Assembly: GCF_008693005.1 (NCBI RefSeq)
Contig: NZ_VXKE01000014.1
Location: 62,001 to 126,000 of the forward strand
Reading direction: 5' to 3'
Origin: Helicobacter canis
Lineage (GTDB): Bacteria; Campylobacterota; Campylobacteria; Campylobacterales; Helicobacteraceae
Length of the DNA stretch: 64,000 bases
The notes below the pieces were generated by a model. That model saw nothing but the letters and a program-made list of their open reading frames with translations, did not search any database and was not told the origin of the DNA. Shown piece after piece: positions 48,264 through 57,267 of the stretch. Position numbers and translations under genes: made by a program. The first letter of the stretch is position 1. Every line of letters begins with the position of its first letter.

Positions 48264-48671
48264 CTAGGAGGCGGAGTCTTTTTTCGTCTTTAGGGCAAGC
48301 CCTATAACATCGGATATTTCTTTTTTAATGGATGGGTTTTTCGCGCTTAGGTGCTCGCGGATTTCAGCGGCTTTATCTGTGTCAATACTCTCAAGGCTTG
48401 TAAGCTCCTTTACCACATCAAGCCACTCCTCACGATCACTAGAGCTTGGCGCAAACAGCCCAAATTTCTTCACAAATTGCTCAATTAGCTCGTGGGCTTG
48501 GGCTTGGCTTTTGGCTTTGGGGATAAGCTTGCGGAAGTCTTTTAGGGTGAAGGGCTTTGGCTTTGGCTTTTTGTCAAACAAGCTTCGCATAAAAAACCCA
48601 AACATAAACACGACAAACCCAAACCCAAAGGAAATGAGCAAAAACACCGCATAAAAGCCTTGGTTATACAT
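48264..48671 (-). CDS. Membrane-anchored protein downstream of galU
   Basis: 135 residues. One N-terminal membrane helix (about 8-29, FLLISFGFGFVVFMFGFFM), then a basic linker (KKPKPKPF) and a helical cytosolic domain rich in Lys/Glu (LKDFRKLIPKAKSQAQAHELIEQFVKKFG). It starts at the galU stop codon, so it is co-transcribed. A protein of this type follows galU in Helicobacter. Function unknown. Confidence 0.8.
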   Translation of the reverse strand: MYNQGFYAVFLLISFGFGFVVFMFGFFMRSLFDKKPKPKPFTLKDFRKLIPKAKSQAQAHELIEQFVKKFGLFAPSSSDREEWLDVVKELTSLESIDTDKAAEIREHLSAKNPSIKKEISDVIGLALKTKKDSAS

Positions 48672-49504
48672 TATTTGCCACTCTTTGCTGTAAAAAACGC
48701 ATTTGTCGCTTCCACAAAGCCATCGATACTACCGCAGTCATACCGCTTGCCTTGGAATTTATAGGCGATTACGCGCCCATTTTTCGCCTGCTCCATTAGA
48801 GCATCGGTGATTTGGATTTCGCCCTTTTTGCCCGGGGGCGTTACGCGCAAAATATCAAAAATATCAGGCGTTAGGATATAGCGACCAATGACTGCTAGGT
48901 TTGAGGGGGCTTCGCTAGCACTTGGCTTTTCTATCATTGTATTGACACGATAGACATTCTCGCTAATCATCTCGCCCGCAATCACACCATATTTATCCAC
49001 TTCGCTCATAGGCACTTCCTCGATAGCGACTATGGAGCATTTATGCTTGGCATAGAGCTTGACCATCTGCGCTAGCACGCTATCTCCACCGATATTTGCG
49101 CATAAATCATCAGCTAAAATCACAGCAAAGGGCTCATTGCCAATGAGTGTCTCCCCTGTCAAAATCGCATGCCCCAAGCCTTTCATCTCATTTTGACGCG
49201 TATAGGAAAAGGTGCATTGTGTGATGAGTGAGCGCACTTCATTGAGTAGAAATTCTTTATCCGTGCCTTTGATTTGGTGCTCTAGCTCATAGCTTATATC
49301 AAAGTGATCTTCTATGCTGCGTTTGCCTCGTCCTGTAACGATCGCCATCGTCTGGCAGCCGGCACTTAGGGCTTCTTCGACACCATATTGTATCAGTGGC
49401 TTTGTGAGAATGGGGAGCATTTCTTTAGGCATAGCTTTTGTCGCGGGTAAAAATCGTGTCCCATAGCCTGCTGCTGGGAAAAGACATTTGTTGATATAGT
49501 TCAT
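48671..49504 (-). CDS. galU: UTP--glucose-1-phosphate uridylyltransferase
   Basis: 277 residues; makes UDP-glucose for envelope sugars. Nucleotide-binding start CLFPAAGYGTRFLPATKAMPKEMLPI, then AIVTGRGKRSIEDHFD, FAVILADDLC, and PPGKKGEIQITDALM. The length fits bacterial GalU. Confidence 0.97.
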   Translation of the reverse strand: MNYINKCLFPAAGYGTRFLPATKAMPKEMLPILTKPLIQYGVEEALSAGCQTMAIVTGRGKRSIEDHFDISYELEHQIKGTDKEFLLNEVRSLITQCTFSYTRQNEMKGLGHAILTGETLIGNEPFAVILADDLCANIGGDSVLAQMVKLYAKHKCSIVAIEEVPMSEVDKYGVIAGEMISENVYRVNTMIEKPSASEAPSNLAVIGRYILTPDIFDILRVTPPGKKGEIQITDALMEQAKNGRVIAYKFQGKRYDCGSIDGFVEATNAFFTAKSGK

Positions 49505-49567
49505 TTGTGTCCTTTGTGGTGGAGTTTAGCGATTGTAGCGCAAAAGGTTTATGCGATTATAAACAGC

Positions 49568-50440
49568 CTAAGAGTCTCGCAGCTCTGCATACTCTCTAGG
49601 GAGCAGAAACTCTTCGCAGCACAAAGCCTTGGGGTAGAATCCAGCTTTATGCAGTAGAGAAAAAAGCGTATCGATGGCTTGCTTTTGCACAGGGCTAAGA
49701 GAGATAGAATCTGCATTAGCATAGAGATTGAGATAAGTCTCTAGCTCTTTGGCATTGACGCGGATAAGATTGCGCTTAAGCAGCATTGTGGAGAGTAGGG
49801 GCTTGTTTTGCGTAGCGATTTGCACAGCCTTTGTCAGCGTGGATTCTATATCAATCGCCCTATGTAGCGGGATACTACGGCGCAAAGCCATACCGCCAAG
49901 TGGCAGGGGCAGCTCATCGCCTGCTAGCTCACACCATATATCCCAGATTTCTCTCTCCACTTCTAATTGATCGCTAAAGGTTAGGATTGACTCGTGGATA
50001 AGCACGCCCGCATCAACTTCGCCATTTAGCACAGCAGATTCTATATCAAGGAAGTTTTTATACACAATTTTGGCATTAGGATAAGCTATGCGGAAAAGCA
50101 GGGCATTTGTCGTGTGCGCACCAGAGAGAGCGACTTTGCAATGTGGCTTTAGCTGCTTGCCCTTTAGCTTGATAAGCTTTGGTCCATAGCCACTGCCAAA
50201 GCTTACCCCTGTGCGCAAAAGCGCGTAATCTTGCGCGATAAGCGGATATACACCAAAGGAAATGGCACTCACATCATAGCTCCCTTGCAGAGCCGCTTCA
50301 TTGAGTGTTTGTATATCTAGCGCAGTGTTGCAAAATTGCAGCCCAAGCCTAGAATTCACCCACCCAAACGCAATGGCATAATACATAAAAATATCATCAG
50401 CATCAGGGCTATGAGCTACACTTATCAAACAACTCTCCAA
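49568..50440 (-). CDS. mqnD: 1,4-dihydroxy-6-naphthoate synthase, futalosine pathway
   Basis: About 290 residues. Start region ISVAHSPDADDIFMYYAIAFG and the binding loops ALSGAHTTNALLFRIA and GVLIHESILTF identify MqnD of the futalosine menaquinone route used by Helicobacter and Campylobacter. The start codon is TTG; TTG 50440 gives the longest form, but TTG 50428 is better placed behind GGAGAG and may be used. tRNA genes lie directly upstream. Confidence 0.9.
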   Translation of the reverse strand: MESCLISVAHSPDADDIFMYYAIAFGWVNSRLGLQFCNTALDIQTLNEAALQGSYDVSAISFGVYPLIAQDYALLRTGVSFGSGYGPKLIKLKGKQLKPHCKVALSGAHTTNALLFRIAYPNAKIVYKNFLDIESAVLNGEVDAGVLIHESILTFSDQLEVEREIWDIWCELAGDELPLPLGGMALRRSIPLHRAIDIESTLTKAVQIATQNKPLLSTMLLKRNLIRVNAKELETYLNLYANADSISLSPVQKQAIDTLFSLLHKAGFYPKALCCEEFLLPREYAELRDS

Positions 50441-50483
50441 AAACTAAAATGTGCCAAAAGCTAGCAATGTGGGATTTGATGTA

Positions 50484-50560
<77 letters not shown>

Positions 50561-50586
50561 ATATAGTATAAGTTAAAGGGAGAAAG

Positions 50587-50661
50587 TGGCTGGGGTACAA
50601 GGATTCGAACCTCGGAATGCCTGGACCAAAACCAGGTGCCTTACCGCTTGGCGATACCCCA
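50587..50661 (-). tRNA. tRNA-Gln (TTG)
   Basis: Reverse complement TGGGGTA...TACCCCA acceptor, D arm with AAGCGGTAAGG, anticodon arm CCTGGTTTTGGTCCAGG with TTG, T arm CGAGGTTCGAATCCTTG, and encoded CCA. 26 bp from tRNA-fMet, same strand. Confidence 0.95.
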
Positions 50662-50777
50662 ACAGCGTTTAATAAAGCCGCGATTGTATAGCAGTTTTAC
50701 TTATTTGTCAATATGTGCTTATGTAGCTAGCGCAAAGCTCACACAAGCTAGCTGCGCTAAGCTTATGGCAGCTTTGC

Positions 50778-52757
50778 CTAGTTGTGGGACTTATGCAGTG
50801 TTTCTAGCACATTTTCATACACGCTAATTTTTTGCAGCTCGGCTTCTATTTGCTCGCTGATCCCTACTTTTTCATTCATCTCATTAGAGAGGGTTTTGCT
50901 ATTTTGGATAAGTGTGTGGATCGTGCTAGAGATATTTTTGGAGTGCTCGGATATATCTAGCATACCTAGTGAAGCATTTTTGGCACTTTTGTTGATTGTA
51001 TGCACATTTTCAATCACGCTTTTGACCGAAGCACTTGTGTCATCTAGGCTTTTTTGCGTGCGCTCCGCTAGATTGCGCACTTCATCGGCAACTACAGCAA
51101 AGCCTCTGCCGTGCTCGCCAGCGCGCGCGGCTTCTATGGCGGCATTAAGGGCTAGGAGGTTTGTTTGATCAGCGATGCCAGAGATAATATCAAGGACACG
51201 ATTGAGATCCCCGATCTGCTCAAGTAGGTGGGAGACTCTATCTTCTAGATTCATATCCTGCGAGCCTGTTTGCATTCTATCTTCAAGCTGCTGGGAAAAG
51301 GCATTAAACTGCGTATTGACCTCATCAAGATTTGCCCCCATATCGCTAAAGTCCTTGCCAGCACTTCTAAGTGCGCCCGCTACATTGGTAAAGGTTGGGA
51401 TCGAGTCTTTGAGCTGGGAGAGCATAAGCTCGTTTATGTTGTTAATAAGCTTAAGGCGCATAAGGCGTTTGTAGAGAAAGTAGGATTTAAACTGACTATA
51501 TTGGATATGGAAGCTATCTAAAATCTCATCGCTAAAATCTGCTTGCGCATTGTCTAAGCGGTAGAAAAACACAGCACTTAGCGTTTCGTTGATATTCACC
51601 CCCAAAAGCTCCCCAAAAGTCGAGAACCCAACCACAGGAAAATCCCTAAAAGTCTTTAGCGAGCCTAGCGCGCTAGCATTATGCAATCTCCGCAAAATAC
51701 AATCATTAAAAATCGCGCCTATGGGCTTTGGCTTATTGCGTGAAAATTGCTCATAGTCCGCATTGGTCGATTGGATAAAATCCACGCGCTTAAGCAAGGT
51801 CAGCTCTTCTGCGCTATCTACATCACAATAGGTTGCAATGTGCTTTTGGGCTATGTCAAACTGCGCGATTGAGCGCACATAGATTGCATCGTTAATCTTA
51901 ATCCCAAAGGCATAGGACTCCATCATTTGCGGCACTTGCTCAATAGCGCAGCCAAAATGCCTCGCCAAAGCATCAAGCACATTGATCGCGCTGTAATTAT
52001 TATCGAGGAATTTTGAGATCGTGCGAGCTTTGACATTAGAATCTAGCACGACAAATTTTGTATCTGTGGCTTGGAAGTTTTGGGTCTTAAAAATCCCAAA
52101 ACGATAATTTGGCTTAAGCTTGACATAAGTGATCACCGCTGCACCTTGCACGACAGAAGTATTATCAAAGATATAGGTATTTTTGAAGTCGAGCTTGCCG
52201 CCAGCACTACCGCCGACATACAAGCAAGCAAGCTTGCCTACATTATAAATCGCCTCCATCAAAAAGCTCTCGCTCCCACTAAGCCCATCAACTAGCACAT
52301 AGCCAAGCGTATCATAAGACTCCACCTTAAAAGGCACGCGCACCTTGCGCACTTCATTTTCTATATGCGCTATTTGCTCGCTAGATTCTGCCATTGCGAT
52401 ACCTAGATCAAGCTTTGTTGTATAAATATCAGCGATCATATTGCTTGAGAAGAGCATTAGGCTAACCCCTTGCCCATCAAGACCATCTCCATAAAATGAC
52501 TGCCGCTCTACATTGGCATCTTTTGAGCAAAGTAGCCCCGATGAACTTGCCATAATCAGCACCGCATCGCTAGGAAGCGCGGCTTTGATCTGGGCGGCTG
52601 CTTGGGCTAAGTCTGTGTTGGGCATTGCATAGCCAAGTGCTAGCTTGATTGGCATTTGCACTTCTTTGATTCTTTGGGTGATATTATCTGTGAGATAGAG
52701 ACTTATAATATCGCTTTGTGGGATCTTGGGTGCGCTCTTGCTTTTGAAGTGAAACAT
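50778..52757 (-). CDS. Cytoplasmic chemoreceptor with FIST sensor domain
   Basis: 659 residues, no membrane helix. N-terminal FIST_N (about 25-225; [52 protein letters not shown]) and FIST_C (about 230-375; [57 protein letters not shown]) are followed by a methyl-accepting signalling hairpin with [24 protein letters not shown] domains are predicted small-ligand sensors, possibly amino acids. Soluble chemoreceptors usually report internal energy or redox state; that role is inferred. AAGGAC lies before ATG 52757. Confidence 0.92.
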   Translation of the reverse strand: MFHFKSKSAPKIPQSDIISLYLTDNITQRIKEVQMPIKLALGYAMPNTDLAQAAAQIKAALPSDAVLIMASSSGLLCSKDANVERQSFYGDGLDGQGVSLMLFSSNMIADIYTTKLDLGIAMAESSEQIAHIENEVRKVRVPFKVESYDTLGYVLVDGLSGSESFLMEAIYNVGKLACLYVGGSAGGKLDFKNTYIFDNTSVVQGAAVITYVKLKPNYRFGIFKTQNFQATDTKFVVLDSNVKARTISKFLDNNYSAINVLDALARHFGCAIEQVPQMMESYAFGIKINDAIYVRSIAQFDIAQKHIATYCDVDSAEELTLLKRVDFIQSTNADYEQFSRNKPKPIGAIFNDCILRRLHNASALGSLKTFRDFPVVGFSTFGELLGVNINETLSAVFFYRLDNAQADFSDEILDSFHIQYSQFKSYFLYKRLMRLKLINNINELMLSQLKDSIPTFTNVAGALRSAGKDFSDMGANLDEVNTQFNAFSQQLEDRMQTGSQDMNLEDRVSHLLEQIGDLNRVLDIISGIADQTNLLALNAAIEAARAGEHGRGFAVVADEVRNLAERTQKSLDDTSASVKSVIENVHTINKSAKNASLGMLDISEHSKNISSTIHTLIQNSKTLSNEMNEKVGISEQIEAELQKISVYENVLETLHKSHN

Positions 52758-52891
52758 AGTAGTCCTTATAGACTTTGTATTATTAGGCGCGTTCGCGCAC
52801 GCAATTTAAGTGAATCTTTTCTTATAAAACACTTATATTAGAGCTAGAATCTGCTTAGGCTGGGAGCTTTGGAGATTTAGAATCTTTTTTA

Positions 52892-52897
52892 TATAAT
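52892..52897 (+). promoter_or_regulatory. Promoter -10 box of ribBA
   Basis: TATAAT followed by CCG, 32 bp before ATG 52930; GAAGGA lies between. No FMN riboswitch fits in the short leader. Confidence 0.6.
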
Positions 52898-52929
52898 CCG
52901 TGCTTACACAATATTGAAGGACAACGCTA

Positions 52930-53991
52930 ATGTATCAAACGCGTATGAAAGACGCCATAGAGGCGATTAAAAAAGGTGAAATGATTATCATAATGGACGA
53001 TGAAGATAGAGAAAATGAAGGCGATTTGGTAATGGCTGGAATCTTCTCAACCCCAGAGAAAATAAACTTTATGGCTCAAGAGGCAAGGGGGCTCATCTGC
53101 GTATCTATCACGCAAGAGCTAGCCCATAAGCTAGACTTACCCCCAATGGTGCAAAGAAATGATAGCAACCACGAGACTGCCTTTACCATATCCATTGATG
53201 CTAAGGAAGCAAAGACGGGGATTTCCGCATACGAGCGGGATTTGACAATCCGCCTAATGTGTGATAACAACGCAAAGCCAAGCGATTTTGTGCGTCCGGG
53301 GCATATTTTCCCACTTATTGCTAAGAGTGGTGGCACACTTATCCGCACAGGACATACAGAGGCGAGTGTAGATATTTGCCGCCTTGCGGGGCTTGCACCC
53401 ATTAGCGTGATTTGTGAGATTATGAAAAAAGATGGCACGATGGCAGGGCGGGGGGATAAGTTTCTGCTTGATTTTGCTAAAACTCATAATCTAAAGATTC
53501 TCTATGTCAGCGACATTATCCAATATCGCTTAAATTTTGAAAATCTCGTGCGTGAAACTTCGCGTGAAAAGGCGGTGTTTATGGCACAAGAGTGTGAGAA
53601 AATCACCTTTTTAGATCATTTAGAAAATGAACATATTGCCTTTAGCTTTAGCCCACAGGCTACAACGCCGCTCATTAGATTTCATAATACAAGTAGCGAT
53701 ATTGCCCTTTTGACAGATTCTAGCGAGTGGCAAGCCCTGCAAAAAAGTATAGAGTTACTTTCACAGCAAGGCGGCTATCTTGTGTGCCTTAATAGTGAGA
53801 ATATGGCAAATAGTGAAAATATTACAAAAAATTGTGGTGATATTAAAGACTTTGGAATCGGCGCACAGATTCTAAAAAAGCTAGGTGTAAAAGACTTCAC
53901 ACTTCTTAGCTCTCATTGTGCTAATGCAAATAAAAGCTACAACGCCCTAAGCGGTTTTGATTTGCATTTGCAAAAGAGTATTTTGGTGTAA
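52930..53991 (+). CDS. ribB: 3,4-dihydroxy-2-butanone-4-phosphate synthase fused to a degenerate GTP cyclohydrolase II domain
   Basis: 353 residues. The N-terminal DHBP synthase domain (1-205) is intact: IIMDDEDRENEGDLVMAG, GHIFPLIAKSGGTLIRTGHTEA and ICEIMKKDGTMAG carry the metal and phosphate ligands. The C-terminal region (about 215-353) has the length of GTP cyclohydrolase II but lacks its zinc-binding Cys cluster and GRGGEG-type catalytic loop; only the final GIGAQIL..LGV segment is recognisable. H. pylori has the same hybrid, so this is a family trait. A separate active ribA is expected elsewhere. Confidence 0.9.
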   Translation: MYQTRMKDAIEAIKKGEMIIIMDDEDRENEGDLVMAGIFSTPEKINFMAQEARGLICVSITQELAHKLDLPPMVQRNDSNHETAFTISIDAKEAKTGISAYERDLTIRLMCDNNAKPSDFVRPGHIFPLIAKSGGTLIRTGHTEASVDICRLAGLAPISVICEIMKKDGTMAGRGDKFLLDFAKTHNLKILYVSDIIQYRLNFENLVRETSREKAVFMAQECEKITFLDHLENEHIAFSFSPQATTPLIRFHNTSSDIALLTDSSEWQALQKSIELLSQQGGYLVCLNSENMANSENITKNCGDIKDFGIGAQILKKLGVKDFTLLSSHCANANKSYNALSGFDLHLQKSILV

Positions 53992-54004
53992 ATTAGATTC
54001 TAGC

Positions 54005-54385
54005 TCACTCTTCTTCTACGACTATGTAGAGATCTTTTAGCCCTTGGGCTTGGATTATATCCATCATCTGCACAAAGGCGTTAAGGTTGCTTTGGGAGTC
54101 GCCATTGATGATGACAGAAGTGCTTGCGTCATAGCTCTTTATAGCTTGCTTGAGTGCTTCTAGGGTGTGGGGCTTGTCATTTAGATAGTAGCGACCCTGA
54201 TCATCAATGGCTATGGTGATGGGCTTGCTCTGCGTATCTTGCTTGCTTGAGCCATCGCTGACTTTAGGGACATTGACTTGGATTCTAGAAGTGTTGATAA
54301 AAGAAGCGGTTGTAAGCACGATCACTAAGAGCACGAGCATAATGTCAATAAATGGCACTAAATTCATAGAATCTATTTTCTTCAA
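54005..54385 (-). CDS. exbD: ExbD-type energy-transducer subunit
   Basis: 126 residues from TTG 54385 (AAGGAC 5 bp upstream); ATG 54367 is an internal alternative. Membrane helix at about 10-30 with the essential Asp in MNLVPFIDIMLVLLVIVL, then a periplasmic domain GRYYLNDKPHTLEALKQAI. Works with ExbB and TonB to power outer-membrane receptors. No exbB or tonB is next to it; it follows the Hof-type OMP gene with a hairpin between. Confidence 0.92.
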   Translation of the reverse strand: MKKIDSMNLVPFIDIMLVLLVIVLTTASFINTSRIQVNVPKVSDGSSKQDTQSKPITIAIDDQGRYYLNDKPHTLEALKQAIKSYDASTSVIINGDSQSNLNAFVQMMDIIQAQGLKDLYIVVEEE

Positions 54386-54411
54386 GTATAGTCCTTAAAA
54401 GGTGTAGCAAG

Positions 54412-54434
54412 GCTAGATTCTAGCAGAATCTAGC
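54412..54434. terminator. Inverted word-pair hairpin after the Hof-type OMP gene
   Basis: GCTAGATTCT (54412-54421) and AGAATCTAGC (54425-54434) are a perfect 10-bp stem with loop AGC. 31 bp after the OMP stop codon on the minus strand and upstream of exbD. Confidence 0.6.
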
Positions 54435-54464
54435 TTGATTGTAGATCGTGTAGGTAGAAAAGGC

Positions 54465-55892
54465 TTAGATGTCGTAGTGTATCCACAAAAACGCGTGGCT
54501 GCGATCAGCGACATTTTTAGGTGTGCCAGCTTGGGTAGTGCCTTCTTCGTTTCCATAGCCGCCACCACCATTTGCCCAGCCCACTTTATAGCCAGCTTTT
54601 GTCGTATCGCTGAAGTATTCAATCTTCCCGCCCACAGATAGCCGCTCATCGATTTGGTATTTGCAATTAAGCGCGATCGCGTGCTCTTGGCTACGCTCTG
54701 CATCTGTCCAGCGACCAGTGAGCTGCCACCAAAGCTTGTTGGCAAAGTGTGTCCCACCGACAAAGAGATAAGGAGTAAGCGCGTCTTTGCCCACCATATC
54801 GCTCACACTTCGACCAATGTCATAGGAGCTAGCTGTCCAGAAATCCAGCATCCAAGGATTCCCCGTAGTCCCGATTCTGGCGTTTGCGTGCCCAAAGTTT
54901 TTATACACACCTAGCCCGAAGTTGTAGTTGTTGTAGTCAAACTGCTGCTGGATAAGCAAGCTTTGGGTGTATTTATTGACTATCGAGCCCCAGCGATACT
55001 CTCCGTCCCATCTATCGCCATAAATTGGGAGCAAAATATTTGCAAAGGTGCGTGAGCGGAAGCCTGTGCCATCAAAGCCCTTGTTTGTATCATACTCTAC
55101 GCGGAATGCCGGAGCAGTGTAAGTGCCAGGCGAGAAGTAGATATAAGGCGTGATGTCAAGCCCACCAAGGCTGTAGATCGCTTTAAACGCGTGGATCCCG
55201 TAGTTGGCAAACTGCCCACCTGGAGTCATATAACCCTGTGGTGAGTAGAAGTCAATCAACCATTGACCAAAGGCAAATGCTCTCCCATAGGAGCTAAACC
55301 ACCAGAGTTTAAGCGATTGGGAGTCGCTGAATTTGAATTTCGTAGTAAATTCAAAACCTTGTGTATAGCCGCTCATATACTCCGCGCCAGAGAGATAGCG
55401 ACCGCCCTTAAACTGGAAGCTAAAAGGACTCGTGTCAAAGTCCCCATAGGTATAGTCAAGGTAGGCATTATTGATGACATAGAGATGGCGGTTTGTATTG
55501 TCTTTTGGTCCTAGGTTTTGGTTATACCCTGCCCAGTTACCAACATATTCGTTATTTACGCTATCTGGTCCTAGCGGATAGCCCTTGCTTGTGGAGTCTA
55601 GAATCATTGACCCGCCTGTAAGATTGAAGCCATATTTTAGCGATTGGCTTTCCAAGTCTTTGGCAAGCAGGTTTCCATCAAAGCCAAGGCTGCCTACGAC
55701 ATTAAGAAAGCTATCTGTGGGGTAGATGCCCTTGTCTTTGTCGATTGCTTGGTTGTTGAAGCCACCTTTACCAAACATCTCAAGCCAGCCGTTGTATTTA
55801 ATATCAAATGCACTTGCACTGCTAAGCATACCCGCAGCGATAGTGCTTATCGCTAGAATCTTGCTTGCGCGTTTTGTGGTGAAAGTCCGCAT
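54465..55892 (-). CDS. Hof-type major outer-membrane protein
   Basis: 475 residues. Signal peptide ILAISTIAAGMLSSASA, then barrel strands beginning FDIKYNGWLEMFGKGGFN, with repeated aromatic-ended strands (YLDYTYGDFDTSPFSFQFKGGRYLSG, LKLWWFSSYGRAFAFGQWLIDF) and C-terminal AFLWIHYDI. This is the H. pylori HofA-H type OprD-like porin family. A strong ribosome site (AAGGAG, 55897-55902) and the repeats upstream suggest high or regulated expression. ExbD follows downstream. Confidence 0.87.
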   Translation of the reverse strand: MRTFTTKRASKILAISTIAAGMLSSASAFDIKYNGWLEMFGKGGFNNQAIDKDKGIYPTDSFLNVVGSLGFDGNLLAKDLESQSLKYGFNLTGGSMILDSTSKGYPLGPDSVNNEYVGNWAGYNQNLGPKDNTNRHLYVINNAYLDYTYGDFDTSPFSFQFKGGRYLSGAEYMSGYTQGFEFTTKFKFSDSQSLKLWWFSSYGRAFAFGQWLIDFYSPQGYMTPGGQFANYGIHAFKAIYSLGGLDITPYIYFSPGTYTAPAFRVEYDTNKGFDGTGFRSRTFANILLPIYGDRWDGEYRWGSIVNKYTQSLLIQQQFDYNNYNFGLGVYKNFGHANARIGTTGNPWMLDFWTASSYDIGRSVSDMVGKDALTPYLFVGGTHFANKLWWQLTGRWTDAERSQEHAIALNCKYQIDERLSVGGKIEYFSDTTKAGYKVGWANGGGGYGNEEGTTQAGTPKNVADRSHAFLWIHYDI

Positions 55893-55933
55893 AAAAACTC
55901 CTTAGATGATATAGGGGGTAAAGTGTAGCTTTT

Positions 55934-55960
55934 TTACCTTATATTTACCTTATATTTACC
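55934..55960 (-). promoter_or_regulatory. Tandem 11-bp direct repeats upstream of the Hof-type OMP
   Basis: On the minus strand GGTAAATATAA occurs twice in perfect tandem (55939-55949, 55950-55960 as TTATATTTACC on +), followed by a third GGTAAA half. They lie 42-68 bp before ATG 55892, the position for a regulator binding site or UP-like element. Confidence 0.55.
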
Positions 55961-55987
55961 ATTTTGTATGCAAAGCTACCAGAAGTA

Positions 55988-56024
55988 GCACACTAGAATC
56001 TAGTGGGGCTAGATTCTAGTGTGC
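55988..56024. terminator. 16-bp perfect hairpin made of an inverted word pair
   Basis: GCACACTAGAATCTAG (55988-56003) and CTAGATTCTAGTGTGC (56009-56024), loop TGGGG. It starts at the base after the cytochrome c peroxidase stop codon on the minus strand, so it is a likely terminator. Confidence 0.7.
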
Positions 56025-57110
56025 TTAAAATGCAGGCTTTGGTGTAGCGGCTGTGCTAGCTGGCAAAATAGGATAGATCACTGCGGGGTATTTGCCATTA
56101 AGCGATTGGAAGAACTTTTCGATCGTTTGGGCTTCTTGGTCGCTTATGGCGATACCTAGCTGTATAGAGCCCATTTCTTTAATCGCATCTTTAATATCCC
56201 AATACTGCCCGTTGTGGAAGTAGGGGGCTGTATCTAGCACATTTCGCAAAGATGGGGCTTTGACCATACCATTGGCATCGCCTTTAAAGCCACCAACTTT
56301 GGCAAACTTATAGGGCTTCACCACAGAAAACGCCTGCATAGAGCCGCCTAGGTTGATGTCTGTGTGGCAGGCGGTGCAGCCTTTATCGATAAACATATTT
56401 AGCCCAGCTTGCTCCTCTTTGCTTAGGGCTTTTACATTGCCATTTAAAAAGTCATCATAGCGGCTAGGCGTTACAAGTGTCATTTCAAAAAGTGCGATAG
56501 TATCGGCGATTAGCTTGAAGTCGATTTTGACATTATTGCCATAGGCGGCTTTAAACTCATCGACATAGGCAGGGATTGATTGTATGCGCGCGACAATCTC
56601 TTTTGCCGTAGCTGCCATTTCTACTGGGTTTTCAATAGGTCCTTGTGCTTGGTGTCCTAAGTCGCCAGCGCGTCCGTCCCAAAACTGCACGCTATTAAAC
56701 ATTGAGTTATATACACTTGGGGAGTTTAAGTGGCTTGGGTTTGCCTGCCACTTGTGCCCAATGGCTGTTGGCACCATATCTGCGCCACCTAGCCCTAGAT
56801 TGTGGCAGGTGTTACAAGAGATGAGATTGGATTTTGAAAGTCTAGGGTCAAAGTAGAGCTTTTTGCCTAGCTCGACTTGGGTTTGAGTGAGTTTGGGCTT
56901 GTAGGGTGCGGCGAGCTTGTGCTTTTTGATCTGGGCTTGTTGGTAGGCGGAAAGCTCCTTGCCTTGGGGCATAGGCTTTAGCCCTGCGTCCTTAGCCTTT
57001 TGTATTAGCTCTTTTGGATCAATTGCCTGCTTCTTCTGGGTGGCTGCGCTTAGTGTGCCAGCACCCAGCATACCGATGATAATAATAGTTTGCAAAGTGA
57101 TGTTGCGCAT
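56025..57110 (-). CDS. Di-heme cytochrome c peroxidase
   Basis: 361 residues from ATG 57110 (AAGGAG upstream); the open frame to 57134 adds 8 residues without a ribosome site. Signal peptide TLQTIIIIGMLGAGTLSAA. Two heme c sites: CNTCH at about 99-103 and CTACH near 245. LYFDPRLSKSNLISC and DTAPYFHNGQYWDIKDAI are typical of bacterial CCP/MauG enzymes. Reduces periplasmic hydrogen peroxide using cytochrome c electrons. Confidence 0.95.
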   Translation of the reverse strand: MRNITLQTIIIIGMLGAGTLSAATQKKQAIDPKELIQKAKDAGLKPMPQGKELSAYQQAQIKKHKLAAPYKPKLTQTQVELGKKLYFDPRLSKSNLISCNTCHNLGLGGADMVPTAIGHKWQANPSHLNSPSVYNSMFNSVQFWDGRAGDLGHQAQGPIENPVEMAATAKEIVARIQSIPAYVDEFKAAYGNNVKIDFKLIADTIALFEMTLVTPSRYDDFLNGNVKALSKEEQAGLNMFIDKGCTACHTDINLGGSMQAFSVVKPYKFAKVGGFKGDANGMVKAPSLRNVLDTAPYFHNGQYWDIKDAIKEMGSIQLGIAISDQEAQTIEKFFQSLNGKYPAVIYPILPASTAATPKPAF

Positions 57111-57133
57111 AATACTCCTTTGTGAAGATGCCA

Positions 57134-57139
57134 AGTATA
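57134..57139 (-). promoter_or_regulatory. Promoter -10 box of cytochrome c peroxidase
   Basis: TATACT on the minus strand, 23 bp before ATG 57110. No obvious -35. Confidence 0.5.
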
Positions 57140-57267
57140 GCGGATTGCGTTGATACTTTTACCATTTACGAAAATCTACCCCAAAAATTCCTTCAAATCT
57201 AAACAAATGCTAATAGCAAAAAAGCTAGAATCCACTCCTACAAGTGCAAAGATTCTAAGGAGAAAAT

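Noticed and set aside
53550-53991. Active GTP cyclohydrolase II in the ribB fusion
   Set aside because: The zinc-binding cysteines and catalytic loop are missing; only the fold length and one C-terminal segment remain.
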